The position numbers were made by a program, and so were the translations under genes. Shown here in pieces: positions 30,040 to 39,543 of a DNA stretch of 62,805 nt (the stretch's first letter is position 1; each line of letters begins with the position of its first letter). The DNA is from Rhodopseudomonas sp. (GTDB taxonomy: Bacteria > Pseudomonadota > Alphaproteobacteria > Rhizobiales > Xanthobacteraceae). The notes under the pieces are model-generated. The model saw only the letters and a list, made by a program, of their open reading frames with translations. It made no database searches and had not been told where the DNA came from. The stretch spans positions 1 through 62,805 of the forward strand of contig WGNB01000040.1 of NCBI GenBank assembly GCA_016124795.1, written 5' to 3'.

Positions 30040-31305
30040 CTAGAGCCAATCCGGTATGCGATCGAGCGCAATCAATTGGTCGGTTTCAAGGCGGGGGCGC
30101 ACCAGGGCCCAGTCGGCGCCGTTGACCAGCACTTCCGGTATCAGGGGCCGGGTGTTGTAGGTGCCGGCCTGGACCGCGCCATAGGCGCCGGCGGTCATGA
30201 CGGCCAGCAATGCGCCGTTCGGCGGTTCGGCAAGATCGCGATCTTTACCGAGGAAATCGCCGCTTTCGCAAACCGGGCCAACGACATCGGCGACAATCCG
30301 CCGCGCGTCCGGTGCGGGGTCGTCGATGGGCAAGATGCGGTGATAGGCGTCATACAGCGTCGGTCGGATCAGGTCGTTCATGGCGGCGTCGACCACCACG
30401 AAATTCCTGGCCTCGCCATGCTTCACGAATAGGACCCGCGTCACCAGAATACCGGCGTTGCCGACAATCAACCTTCCAGGTTCGAAAACCAGCCGGCATC
30501 CAAGGTCGCGGGTGGCGCGCTTGACCACCGCCGCATAGGCGTCCGGAAGCGGCGGCGGTTCATTGTCGTCGCGGTACGGGATGCCGAGACCGCCGCCGAG
30601 ATCGACATGCGAAATGGTGTGACCTTCGGCGCGCAGCTCGCCGACAAATTCGGCCAGCAGCGCGAAGGCATTGCCGAAGGGATCGAGGTCGGTGATCTGG
30701 CTGCCGATATGCATATCGACACCGGCGACCTTGACCCCCGGCAGCGTGGCGGCGTGGGCATAGACCGCTCGCGCCCGGCTGATCGGAATGCCGAATTTGT
30801 TTTCGGCCTTGCCGGTGGCGATCTTGTGATGGGTCTTGGCGTCGACGTCCGGATTGACCCGGATCGAAATATGCGCGCGGCGGCCCTTCGACGCGGCGAT
30901 CTCCGATAGCAGATCGAGCTCGGGCTCCGACTCGATATTGATGCAGAGGATGCCTTCGTCGACGGCAAGCGCCAGTTCGGCCGGCGTTTTGCCGAGCCCG
31001 GAGAACATGATCTTTTCGGCCGGTATGCCAGCCAGCCGGGCGCGCTTGAGCTCGCCGCCCGACACCACGTCGGCGCCGGCGCCCAATTTGGCCAGCGTCT
31101 TGATGACGGCCTGATTGGAATTGGCCTTCATCGCATAGCAAACCAACGCGTCGACATCGGCGAAGGCGCCGGCGAACACTTTATAGTGCCGCTCCAGCGT
31201 CGCGGTCGAATAGCAATAAAACGGCGTCCCGACCGCCTCGGCCAACCTGTCGAGGTTCACCGCCTCGGCATGCAGCACGCCGTCGCGATAATCGAAATGA
31301 TCCAT
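30040..31305 (-). CDS. lysA: diaminopimelate decarboxylase
   Basis: A 421-residue fold-III PLP enzyme that decarboxylates meso-diaminopimelate to lysine. The Schiff-base lysine lies in YAMKAN (about residue 60), with a conserved glycine-rich phosphate-binding loop (DLGGGLGI) and the C-terminal CESGDF motif. It follows argH and the small lipoprotein gene on the same strand, an arrangement widespread in proteobacteria. Confidence 0.96.
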   Translation of the reverse strand: MDHFDYRDGVLHAEAVNLDRLAEAVGTPFYCYSTATLERHYKVFAGAFADVDALVCYAMKANSNQAVIKTLAKLGAGADVVSGGELKRARLAGIPAEKIMFSGLGKTPAELALAVDEGILCINIESEPELDLLSEIAASKGRRAHISIRVNPDVDAKTHHKIATGKAENKFGIPISRARAVYAHAATLPGVKVAGVDMHIGSQITDLDPFGNAFALLAEFVGELRAEGHTISHVDLGGGLGIPYRDDNEPPPLPDAYAAVVKRATRDLGCRLVFEPGRLIVGNAGILVTRVLFVKHGEARNFVVVDAAMNDLIRPTLYDAYHRILPIDDPAPDARRIVADVVGPVCESGDFLGKDRDLAEPPNGALLAVMTAGAYGAVQAGTYNTRPLIPEVLVNGADWALVRPRLETDQLIALDRIPDWL

Positions 31306-31416
31306 CGGTCTAACTTTTCAGACTGACTTTTAAGTGCAAACGCCTTGCGGCGAACGGCGAGATCGTACGGTGAAGTCGAACGGCGGGGCGACAGGCCAAC
31401 CAGCCGTTACCGGGGC

Positions 31417-31734
31417 TCAGTTCAGCAGGCTGTCCAGCACGAAGTGTTTGTCCGGCCCCTTCGGCGCCATCGGCTGACCGTTGGAGTCGACGCCGGGATT
31501 GCCATCCTGCGCCTGACCGCCGATCGGCGCCGCGCCATGATTATTGCTCATCAGCTCCGGCATATTGGCCTGCGGCTCACCGGTCAGCGACGCGCCGGGC
31601 GGCGGGTCGAGCGGACCTTTGCGGCCGCACCCGGCCAGACCCAGCGTCATGGCCAGCGCACCGATCAAAGCGAGACGAAGAAGCGGGGTAGCGCGAAATG
31701 AAGACAAGCTGTCGACTCCTGATATGGCAGTCAT
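31417..31734 (-). CDS. small LptM-like lipoprotein
   Basis: A 105-residue precursor with a signal peptide and lipobox LAGC (cleavage before Cys36), followed by the characteristic GRKGPLDPP stretch of LptM/YifL proteins. LptM assists maturation of the LptD/LptE lipopolysaccharide translocon in E. coli. The remaining 65 residues are Pro/Asn/Gly-rich. Its place between argH and lysA is the usual one for this family. Confidence 0.8.
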   Translation of the reverse strand: MTAISGVDSLSSFRATPLLRLALIGALAMTLGLAGCGRKGPLDPPPGASLTGEPQANMPELMSNNHGAAPIGGQAQDGNPGVDSNGQPMAPKGPDKHFVLDSLLN

Positions 31735-31832
31735 GATAGCAAAACCTGAATAAAAGGCGAAATCAGGCCCCGTCAGGCCCCATTCGACGACCGCCGATCA
31801 CGGTCAAGCCGCCGGTTTCCGGTCCCCTCGAC

Positions 31833-33224
31833 TCAGGCCTTCTCCTTTTCCAGCTTGCGCAGCCAGCGCTTGGCCTGCGCCTTGACGTTTTTCGGTGCGG
31901 TGCCGCCATAGCTCAGGCGGCTCTTCACCGAACGGTCGACCGACAGCACGCTGAAAACGTCTTCGCCGATCCTGGGCTCGATTTCCTGCATGGCCGCCAG
32001 CGGCAGCCGGTGCAACGGCACGCCGAGCGCGGAAGCCTTGGCGACGATACGTCCGGTGACATGATGGGCGTCCCGGAACGGCATCTTCATCGACCGCACC
32101 AGGAAATCGGCCAGATCGGTGGCGGTGGCATAGCCTTCGCCGGCCGCCTTCTTCATCCGCGGCGCATCGGGCACCAGATCCGTCACCATGCCGGTCATCG
32201 CCGCGATTGACAGCGACAGCGCCGACAGCGCGTCCATCACGCCTTCCTTGTCCTCCTGCATGTCCTTGGCATAGGCCAATGGCAGACCCTTCATCACGAT
32301 CAGGATGCCGTTGAGCGCGCCGATGATGCGGCCGGTCTTGCCGCGCACCAGTTCGGCGGCGTCCGGGTTGCGCTTCTGCGGCATGATCGAGGAGCCGGTG
32401 GTGAACTTGTCGGTCAGCTTGACCAGATTGGTCAGCGGCGAGGTCCAGATGATGATTTCCTCGGCCAGCCGCGACAGATGCACCGACGTGATCGATGCCG
32501 CCGCCAAGGTCTCCATCGCGAAATCGCGGTCCGAAACCGCGTCGAGCGAATTGGCGGTCGGCCGGTCGAAACCGAGCGCCTTGGCCGTCATGTCACGATC
32601 GAGGTCGAACGAGGTACCGGCCAGCGCCGCCGAGCCGAGCGGCGATTCGTTCAGGCGCTTGCGGGCATCGGCGAAACGGCCACGGTCGCGCGAGATCATC
32701 TCGACATAGGCCAGCATATGATGGCCGAAGGTGATCGGCTGGGCGGTCTGCAAATGGGTGAGACCCGGCATCACGGTGCCGGCGTGCTCGAGCGCCTTCT
32801 CGCTCAAGGCGCGCTGGAAGCCGGCGAGCGCCGCATCGATGGTGTCGATGGTGTCGCGCATCCAGAGCCGGAAATCGGTCGCCACCTGATCGTTGCGCGA
32901 GCGCGCGGTATGCAGGCGTCCGGCGGCCGGGCCGATCAGGTCGGTCAGCCGGCTTTCGACGTTCATGTGAATGTCTTCGAGCGCGCGTTTGAACTCGAAA
33001 GTGCCGCCCTCGATCTCCGACAGCACGGTGTCGAGACCCTGCGCGATCATTTTCGCGTCATCCGCCGCAATGATGCCTTGCTTGCCCAGCATTCCGGCAT
33101 GGGCTTTGGACGCGGCGATGTCCTGACGGTACAGATGCCGGTCGAAGTCGATGGAGGCGTTGATTTCCTCCATAATGGCGTCGGGACCGGAGGCAAAACG
33201 CCCGCCCCACATTTTATTGCTCAT
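31833..33224 (-). CDS. argH: argininosuccinate lyase
   Basis: A 463-residue fumarase/aspartase-superfamily enzyme that splits argininosuccinate into arginine and fumarate. The signature [12 protein letters not shown] is present, with the early GGRFASGPD stretch. Its ATG at 33224 lies only 27 bp from the divergent tlpA-like start, so the two promoters must overlap coding sequence. argF and argD lie elsewhere in this window. Confidence 0.96.
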   Translation of the reverse strand: MSNKMWGGRFASGPDAIMEEINASIDFDRHLYRQDIAASKAHAGMLGKQGIIAADDAKMIAQGLDTVLSEIEGGTFEFKRALEDIHMNVESRLTDLIGPAAGRLHTARSRNDQVATDFRLWMRDTIDTIDAALAGFQRALSEKALEHAGTVMPGLTHLQTAQPITFGHHMLAYVEMISRDRGRFADARKRLNESPLGSAALAGTSFDLDRDMTAKALGFDRPTANSLDAVSDRDFAMETLAAASITSVHLSRLAEEIIIWTSPLTNLVKLTDKFTTGSSIMPQKRNPDAAELVRGKTGRIIGALNGILIVMKGLPLAYAKDMQEDKEGVMDALSALSLSIAAMTGMVTDLVPDAPRMKKAAGEGYATATDLADFLVRSMKMPFRDAHHVTGRIVAKASALGVPLHRLPLAAMQEIEPRIGEDVFSVLSVDRSVKSRLSYGGTAPKNVKAQAKRWLRKLEKEKA

Positions 33225-33251
33225 GACATCACTACCGAAGGCTCGAAAAAT

Positions 33252-33950
33252 ATGTCCGACGCTTCACCTTCCGGGTTCGGCAAAAAACGGCTCACGCTGA
33301 TTGTGGCGGCTTGCCTGGCCGGCGGGCTGGTCGGTCTGGCCGGGGTATACGGGATTGCGGCCCTGACGCGCAATGCGCCAGACAAAGTCGCTCAAAGTGC
33401 CGGCGGCGACGTCAATTGCCAGCCGGCGGTCACTCTGGCCAAGACCATCGCGCCGCTGGCCCGTGGCGAGGTCGCGGCGGTCAATGTCGCCAAGAGCCCC
33501 CTGATGCTGCCGGTCCTGAGCTTCGAGGACGGCAACGGAAGCCGGAAAAGCCTGGCCGATTTCCGGGGCCGGACGGTGCTGCTGAACCTGTGGGCGACCT
33601 GGTGCGTGCCGTGCCGCAAGGAAATGCCGGCGCTCGACGCGCTCGAACAGAAGCTCGGCGGACCCGATTTCCAGGTGGTGGCGGTCAATATCGATACCCG
33701 CGACCCCGACAAGCCCCGGTCTTTCCTCAAGGAAATCGGGGTCGGCAAGCTGGCTTATTTCGCCGACGCGAGCGCCAAGGCGTTCCAGGACCTCAAGGCC
33801 ATCGGCCGCGCCTTCGGCATGCCGACGACGCTGCTGGTCGACCCCAAGGGCTGCGAAATCGGCACCATCGCCGGCCCGGCGGAGTGGGCCAGCGGTGACG
33901 CGGTCAAGCTGATCGAAGCGGCGGTGAAGGGCTCAAAAGCCGGCGGCTGA
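33252..33950 (+). CDS. tlpA: TlpA-type thioredoxin-like protein, membrane-anchored
   Basis: A 232-residue protein with an N-terminal transmembrane anchor (about 13-35) and a periplasmic thioredoxin domain with active site WCVPC (117-121). TlpA-type proteins reduce disulfides in the periplasm, classically for cytochrome oxidase copper-site assembly in Bradyrhizobium. The start is the ATG at 33252. A longer open frame across argH is rejected. Confidence 0.87.
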   Translation: MSDASPSGFGKKRLTLIVAACLAGGLVGLAGVYGIAALTRNAPDKVAQSAGGDVNCQPAVTLAKTIAPLARGEVAAVNVAKSPLMLPVLSFEDGNGSRKSLADFRGRTVLLNLWATWCVPCRKEMPALDALEQKLGGPDFQVVAVNIDTRDPDKPRSFLKEIGVGKLAYFADASAKAFQDLKAIGRAFGMPTTLLVDPKGCEIGTIAGPAEWASGDAVKLIEAAVKGSKAGG

Positions 33951-33963
33951 GCCGAAAAGTGCC

Positions 33964-34332
33964 CTAGGCGGTGGTATCGACCGTCGTCGACGGCAGCGCC
34001 CAAGAGACGAATTTCGGTTTCGAACTGACCGATTTGGCGTCGTTCAGCGCGCTTTGCGCGCTGTCGATTTGTTTGGTCAGGGCCGCGGCTTTGGCCTTGC
34101 CCTCGGCCTGAACCCGGGCGATCGCGGCGTTGGCCGCCAGCGTCCCCAGGCCGGTGATTTTGTCCTGCTGGGCGCTGGCAAATGAGGACGTGATCGAATT
34201 CAAAGTCGACTGCGCCGACGCCAGATTGCTGGCCATCGCCGCGCGCTGCGACTTCAAGCGCTGCCACGCCGAATTCTGGATCGAGCCAAAGCCGACCGAC
34301 GTGGTGGCGTATTTAAAGTACGAACCGATCAT
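33964..34332 (-). CDS. hypothetical protein, Ala/Ser/Gln-rich helical
   Basis: A 122-residue protein that I cannot assign to a known family. It is almost all predicted helix (many Ala, Gln and Ser; QRAAMASNLASAQSTL), without a signal peptide or membrane segment. A GGGAGCGAC ribosome site precedes the ATG, which supports a real gene. It is convergent with tlpA. Confidence 0.6.
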   Translation of the reverse strand: MIGSYFKYATTSVGFGSIQNSAWQRLKSQRAAMASNLASAQSTLNSITSSFASAQQDKITGLGTLAANAAIARVQAEGKAKAAALTKQIDSAQSALNDAKSVSSKPKFVSWALPSTTVDTTA

Positions 34333-34423
34333 TTCGAGTCGCTCCCGACCGTGAGGCTAGTCTCGGTCGGTTAAGCGAAACTTACCCGAGCGAGCCTTGC
34401 CCCCTCGGGCCGGTGCGGCCGCT

Positions 34424-34463
34424 TGACGCGGCGGCCTGCGGCCCTATACTTAACCAAATGGTT
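34424..34463 (+). promoter_or_regulatory. ArsR gene promoter and operator across the start codon
   Basis: TTGACG (34424-34429) and TATACT (34445-34450), spaced 15 bp, form a sigma-70-like promoter. The dyad AACCA-AA-TGGTT (34452-34463) covers the expected start of transcription and the ATG itself (34458). The position suits autorepression by an ArsR dimer. No ribosome site fits between, so the mRNA is probably leaderless. Confidence 0.55.
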
Positions 34464-34901
34464 TACTATCAACCCAACGCTCTCGACCGCACCTTCGCCG
34501 CCCTGGCCGACCCAACCCGGCGGGCGCTGCTGGCGCGCCTGTCGGAAACCGAAGCGATATCGGTCAGTGAACTGGCCAAGCCGTTTGCGATGTCACTGCC
34601 GGCGGTCATGAAGCACCTCGACGTGCTGACCGAAGCCGGCCTGGTCACCCGCACCAAATCCGGCCGCACCGTAGCCTGCCGCCTGCGCGCCGCACCGATG
34701 CAAGAGGCCAACGACTGGCTCAACCGTTACCAGCGGTTCTGGAACGACCGCCTCGACCAACTCGCCGCCCTCCTGGAGGAAAACCCATGCCCGCCGCCAT
34801 CGCCGTCACAACAAGCGCTTCACCAAGCCTCACCATCAAGCGACGCTTCGACGCCAGCCCCGCAAGAGTCTTCGCCGCCTGGACCGATCCCGAAAAAATG
34901 A
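34458..34901 (+). CDS. ArsR family transcriptional regulator
   Basis: A 147-residue ArsR/SmtB-fold repressor (FAALADPTRRALLARLSE, then the helix-turn-helix MSLPAVMKHLDVLTEAGLV). It lacks the CVC-type metal sites and resembles the SdpR-like group that precedes SRPBCC genes. About 110 residues match the family. The final 38 residues are a Pro/Ser-rich tail translated out of frame through the start of the next gene, giving a 115-bp overlap, so the original stop may have been lost. Confidence 0.87.
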   Translation: MVYYQPNALDRTFAALADPTRRALLARLSETEAISVSELAKPFAMSLPAVMKHLDVLTEAGLVTRTKSGRTVACRLRAAPMQEANDWLNRYQRFWNDRLDQLAALLEENPCPPPSPSQQALHQASPSSDASTPAPQESSPPGPIPKK

Positions 34902-35239
34902 GCCGATGGATGGGGCCACCCGACGTTATCCGGGTCATCGCCGAAAGCGATCTGCGCGTCGGCGGCCGCTATCGCATCCAGATGGTCATGGCCAACGACG
35001 TGCATGACGTCAGCGGCATCTACCGCGAGGTCGTGACGAACGAAAAGATCGTTTTCACCTGGGCCTGGAAATCGACGCCGGAGCGCGAGTCGCTGGTGAC
35101 CGTAACCGTCAAACCGGACGGCGACGGCGCCATCATGACGCTGCTGCACGAGCAATTCTTCGACGAGACGGCACGCGACAATCACAACAAAGGCTGGACC
35201 GCCATCATGGACCGGCTGGCACAAGCAGTGGAGGCATAA
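34787..35239 (+). CDS. SRPBCC/AHSA1 domain protein
   Basis: A 150-residue Aha1/START-like protein (FDASPARVFAAWTDPEKMSRWMGP, then a W-rich core). The family binds hydrophobic ligands, and its genes commonly follow ArsR-type regulators. A strong GGAGGAAAA ribosome site precedes the ATG despite its position inside the ArsR frame. Its stop directly abuts the VOC gene ATG. Confidence 0.87.
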   Translation: MPAAIAVTTSASPSLTIKRRFDASPARVFAAWTDPEKMSRWMGPPDVIRVIAESDLRVGGRYRIQMVMANDVHDVSGIYREVVTNEKIVFTWAWKSTPERESLVTVTVKPDGDGAIMTLLHEQFFDETARDNHNKGWTAIMDRLAQAVEA

Positions 35240-35617
35240 ATGGCGCACGGACAATTCGTCTGGAACGAACTCACCGCCCACGATGTCGACAAGGCCAAGG
35301 CCTTCTATGCCGACGCATTGGGGTGGAGCTACGAAGCCATGCCGGGCGAAAACGGCGCAACCTACTGGATCGCGAAACTCGGCGAGCAGCGCATCGGCGG
35401 CATGTTCCCGCTCGATCCGGCGACCTGCGGCGACGTGTCGGAAGGCTGGTTGCCCTATATCGCCGTCGATGACGTCGACGCCCGCGTCAAGAAAGCCCAG
35501 GACCTGGGCGCGAAACTGATGCGACCGATCTTCGATATTCCCGGCGTCGGTCGCATCGCTTTGCTGACCGAACCGGGCGGCGCCCGCATCGGCTGGATCA
35601 CACCGATGCCGCGATAG
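35240..35617 (+). CDS. VOC family (glyoxalase-like) protein
   Basis: A 125-residue vicinal oxygen chelate fold protein (FVWNELTAHDVDKAKAFYAD, GWSYEAMP, and a second repeat with ALLTEPGGARIGWI). It may be a small metal-dependent enzyme or a binding protein. It is third in the ArsR-SRPBCC-VOC operon with zero spacing, and a terminator follows. Confidence 0.85.
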   Translation: MAHGQFVWNELTAHDVDKAKAFYADALGWSYEAMPGENGATYWIAKLGEQRIGGMFPLDPATCGDVSEGWLPYIAVDDVDARVKKAQDLGAKLMRPIFDIPGVGRIALLTEPGGARIGWITPMPR

Positions 35618-35644
35618 CGCCAAAACCGCGCCGCCATACGACAT

Positions 35645-35675
35645 AAAAAAATGGCCGGCTCATGCCGGCCATTTT
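35645..35675. terminator. bidirectional intrinsic terminator
   Basis: Stem ATGGCCGGC (35651-35659) and GCCGGCCAT (35664-35672) with a TCAT loop, an A-run on the left (35645-35650) and Ts on the right. It lies between the convergent VOC and hbd genes and is strongest for the minus strand. Confidence 0.8.
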
Positions 35676-35702
35676 CGTCAGACAATTCGAAACGCCGCTC
35701 AC

Positions 35703-36584
35703 TCAGCGCGTCGGCACCGGCTTTTCGCCACGATAATCGTAGAAGCCGCGCTGGGTCTTGCGACCGAGCCAGCCGGCCTCGACATATTTCACCAGCAGCG
35801 GGCACGGCCGATATTTCGTGTCGGCCAACCCCTCGTGCAGCACCTGCATCACCGACAGGCAGGTGTCGAGGCCGATGAAATCGGCGAGTTCAAGCGGGCC
35901 CATCGGATGATGCGCGCCGAGCCGCATCGCCATGTCGATGGCTTCGACGTTACCGACGCCTTCGTAAAGCGTATAGATCGCCTCGTTGATCATCGGCAGC
36001 AGAATGCGGTTGACGATGAAGGCCGGAAAGTCTTCCGACACGGCGATGGTCTTGCCGAGCTTGCGCACGAAATCCTTGGCCGCTTCGAAAGTGTCATTAT
36101 CGGTCGCAATGCCACGAATGACTTCGACCAGTTCCATCAACGGCACCGGATTCATGAAGTGAATACCGATGAAGCGTTCCGGCCGGTCGGTCGACGAGGC
36201 CAGCCGCGTGATCGAAATCGACGAGGTGTTGGTGGCGATGATCGCTTCGGGTTTCAGGAACGGGCACAGGTCGGCGAAAATCTTGCGCTTGGCCTCCTGC
36301 CGCTCGATCGCGGTTTCGATCACCAGATCGCAACCGGCCAGATCCTCGTATTTCTCCGCCGGCTTGATCAGCGCCAGCGCCGCCTTGCGCTGATCTTCGG
36401 TAATCGTCTTCTTCGACACCTGCCGCGTCATGTTGCCGTTAATGGTAGCCAGACTGTCCTTGATGCGGTCGGCCGACACATCGTTCAGCATCACCGGAAA
36501 GCCGGCGAGCGCGCAGACATGGGCGATACCGCTGCCCATCTGGCCAGCGCCGATGACCCCGACATTCTGAATATTGACCGCCAT
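35703..36584 (-). CDS. hbd: 3-hydroxybutyryl-CoA dehydrogenase
   Basis: A 293-residue NAD-dependent enzyme of the beta-hydroxyacyl-CoA dehydrogenase family. It has an N-terminal Rossmann motif GAGQMGSGIA and a C-terminal domain beginning near HHPMGPLELADFIGLD. It interconverts acetoacetyl-CoA and 3-hydroxybutyryl-CoA, feeding polyhydroxybutyrate or fatty-acid turnover. It lies downstream of etfBA, the electron acceptor for acyl-CoA dehydrogenases. Confidence 0.92.
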   Translation of the reverse strand: MAVNIQNVGVIGAGQMGSGIAHVCALAGFPVMLNDVSADRIKDSLATINGNMTRQVSKKTITEDQRKAALALIKPAEKYEDLAGCDLVIETAIERQEAKRKIFADLCPFLKPEAIIATNTSSISITRLASSTDRPERFIGIHFMNPVPLMELVEVIRGIATDNDTFEAAKDFVRKLGKTIAVSEDFPAFIVNRILLPMINEAIYTLYEGVGNVEAIDMAMRLGAHHPMGPLELADFIGLDTCLSVMQVLHEGLADTKYRPCPLLVKYVEAGWLGRKTQRGFYDYRGEKPVPTR

Positions 36585-36774
36585 TTTTTTATCCGTTCGA
36601 TGCGAAGCGCCGGAGATCGGCTTCGGGTTTGTTATTCTATCCGTTCAGGTCGCGACGGTATCGTCGCGCTCTTTTACGATGAACTGAAGTTACGCGCCAC
36701 TGTCGGCGCTGGATGCACTTAACGCCGGACATGTGAAACCGGGCCGTTAACGCCACGCCAGCGCGGGTCCGCCT

Positions 36775-37719
<945 letters not shown>

Positions 37720-37721
37720 TG

Positions 37722-38471
37722 TCAGATCACTCCCGCTTCGTTCTTGAGCTTGTCGACCAGTTCGGCCACCGAGCCGACCTTGACGCCGGACTTGCGGCCG
37801 GCCGGTTCGCTGGTCTTGAGAATTTCCAGTCGCGGCTTGGTGTCGACGCCGTAATCGGCCGCGGTCTTGTCCTCGATCGGCTTCTTCTTCGCCTTCATGA
37901 TGTTCGGCAGCGAAGCGTAGCGCGGTTCGTTCAGCCGCAGATCGGTGGTGACGATCACAGGGGCCTTGAGCTTCACGGTCTGCAAGCCGCCGTCGACTTC
38001 GCGCGTCACGGCAACGGTGTCGCCGTCGATCTCGATCTTGGAGGCAAAGGTGCCCTGCGCCCAGCCGAGCAGCGCGGCCAGCATCTGGCCGGTCTGGTTT
38101 GAATCATCGTCGATCGCCTGCTTGCCGAGAATGACCAGACCCGGCTGTTCGGCCTCGACGATACCCTTGAGAATTTTCGCGACCGCCAGCGGTTCGACCG
38201 GACCTTCGGCCTTCACCAGGATGCCGCGGTCGGCGCCCATCGCGAGCGCGGTGCGGATGGTTTCGGACGCCTGCTGCGGCCCGATCGATACGGCCACGAT
38301 CTCGGTCGCCTTGCCCGCCTCTTTCAGGCGGATCGCCTCTTCGACGGCAATTTCGTCGAACGGATTCATCGACATCTTGATGTTGGCCAGTTCGACGCCG
38401 GAGCCATCGGCCTTGACCCGAATTTTGACGTTGTAATCGACGACCCGTTTCACGGGCACCAAAATTTTCAT
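37722..38471 (-). CDS. etfB: electron transfer flavoprotein, beta subunit
   Basis: A 249-residue ETF beta subunit ([19 protein letters not shown] start; the AMP-binding region and VTREVDGG segment are visible). The ATG at 38471 is chosen over an upstream GTG/ATG extension of nine residues. It forms an operon with etfA, two base pairs apart. Confidence 0.96.
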   Translation of the reverse strand: MKILVPVKRVVDYNVKIRVKADGSGVELANIKMSMNPFDEIAVEEAIRLKEAGKATEIVAVSIGPQQASETIRTALAMGADRGILVKAEGPVEPLAVAKILKGIVEAEQPGLVILGKQAIDDDSNQTGQMLAALLGWAQGTFASKIEIDGDTVAVTREVDGGLQTVKLKAPVIVTTDLRLNEPRYASLPNIMKAKKKPIEDKTAADYGVDTKPRLEILKTSEPAGRKSGVKVGSVAELVDKLKNEAGVI

Positions 38472-38608
38472 GTTTTCAATCCCCGTCGGGGCTTTCATGG
38501 AAGGCGGCGGTAGCTAAAGGCTGCACCAATGGCATGTCAACGCTTATGCTGCGGCGCAATGCATATCTTCCTGTCAGATCGGGACGGCAGACGGCCTTAT
38601 GACACCGC

Positions 38609-39181
38609 CTAGCGGTTCTGGCCGGGCGCCCACAGCACATCGGCGGCGCCTTTGTCATTGGCGTAGCGTCCGGCCACGAACAGATAGTCCGACAACCGGT
38701 TGACGTATTTCAGCGAGGCCTCCGACACGTCCTCATCCGGCACGTCGCGCAGCTCGACCATGATCCGCTCGGCGCGCCGGCAGACCGTGCGCGCCAGATG
38801 CAGATAGGCCGAGGCCGCGCTGCCGCCGGGCAAGATGAAGGACTTCAGCGGCGCCAGGTCGGTATTGAGCCGGTCGATTTCGCCTTCCAGCCATGCAACC
38901 TGCGCATCGGTGACGGTCAGCCGCGCGCCACCGGGCCCTTTTTCGGCCAGACACAGGTCGGCTTCGACATCGAACAGATCGTTCTGGATGCGGCTCAAGG
39001 CCGCGTCGAGCGCCGGATCCGCCGCCGTGTGCAGACGCACCAGGCCGAGGACGGCATTGGCCTCGTCGAGTGTGCCATAGGCCGCCACGCGCAGATCGTA
39101 CTTCTTGCGCCGGGCGCCCGAGCCAAGCGAGGTCGTGCCATCGTCGCCGCTGCGCGTGTAAATGCGGTTGAGTACGACCAT
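38609..39181 (-). CDS. cob(I)yrinic acid a,c-diamide adenosyltransferase, PduO type
   Basis: A 190-residue corrinoid adenosyltransferase with the ATP-binding N-terminal motif TRSGDDGTTSLGSG and the C-terminal CRRAERIMVEL helix typical of PduO. It makes adenosylcobalamin. It sits between a small membrane protein gene and etfB, and the cluster is common in Hyphomicrobiales. Confidence 0.93.
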   Translation of the reverse strand: MVVLNRIYTRSGDDGTTSLGSGARRKKYDLRVAAYGTLDEANAVLGLVRLHTAADPALDAALSRIQNDLFDVEADLCLAEKGPGGARLTVTDAQVAWLEGEIDRLNTDLAPLKSFILPGGSAASAYLHLARTVCRRAERIMVELRDVPDEDVSEASLKYVNRLSDYLFVAGRYANDKGAADVLWAPGQNR

Positions 39182-39226
39182 CGCGGTTATTTCCCATTTG
39201 CCGCGACAGCCGCGGCCGCAACGGCC

Positions 39227-39421
39227 TCAGCCACGCATCACCCAGATCGTCGCCATGATGACAACGATCGCGACGAATTGCAGCAGCACGCGCAGCCGCA
39301 TCAGCTTCTGCGAACGGTTGGGAGAGCCGCCGCGCATCATGTTGATGAGGCCGAGCAGCAGGACAATGGCGACGGCGATGATCGCCGCCGGCACCAGATA
39401 AGTGGACATGAAATGTGACAT
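39227..39421 (-). CDS. small twin-transmembrane protein
   Basis: A 64-residue protein with two hydrophobic helices (about 10-28 and 45-62) separated by a basic loop (MRGGSPNRSQKLMRLR), HIG1-like in outline. The ATG at 39421 has GGCGGG upstream; longer in-frame extensions lack support. It is the first gene of the run with pduO, etfB, etfA. Its function is unknown. Confidence 0.75.
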   Translation of the reverse strand: MSHFMSTYLVPAAIIAVAIVLLLGLINMMRGGSPNRSQKLMRLRVLLQFVAIVVIMATIWVMRG

Positions 39422-39543
39422 GACCCGCCTATTAGCACCGCCCGGGCGGAACCGCCAACCGCTCCGCCGGCCGGCCCGGCTTCGCCCACGGACCAGTTTA
39501 GACTCGCCTGAAAGTTGCATTATCGACATAATGGGTTGCAGGT

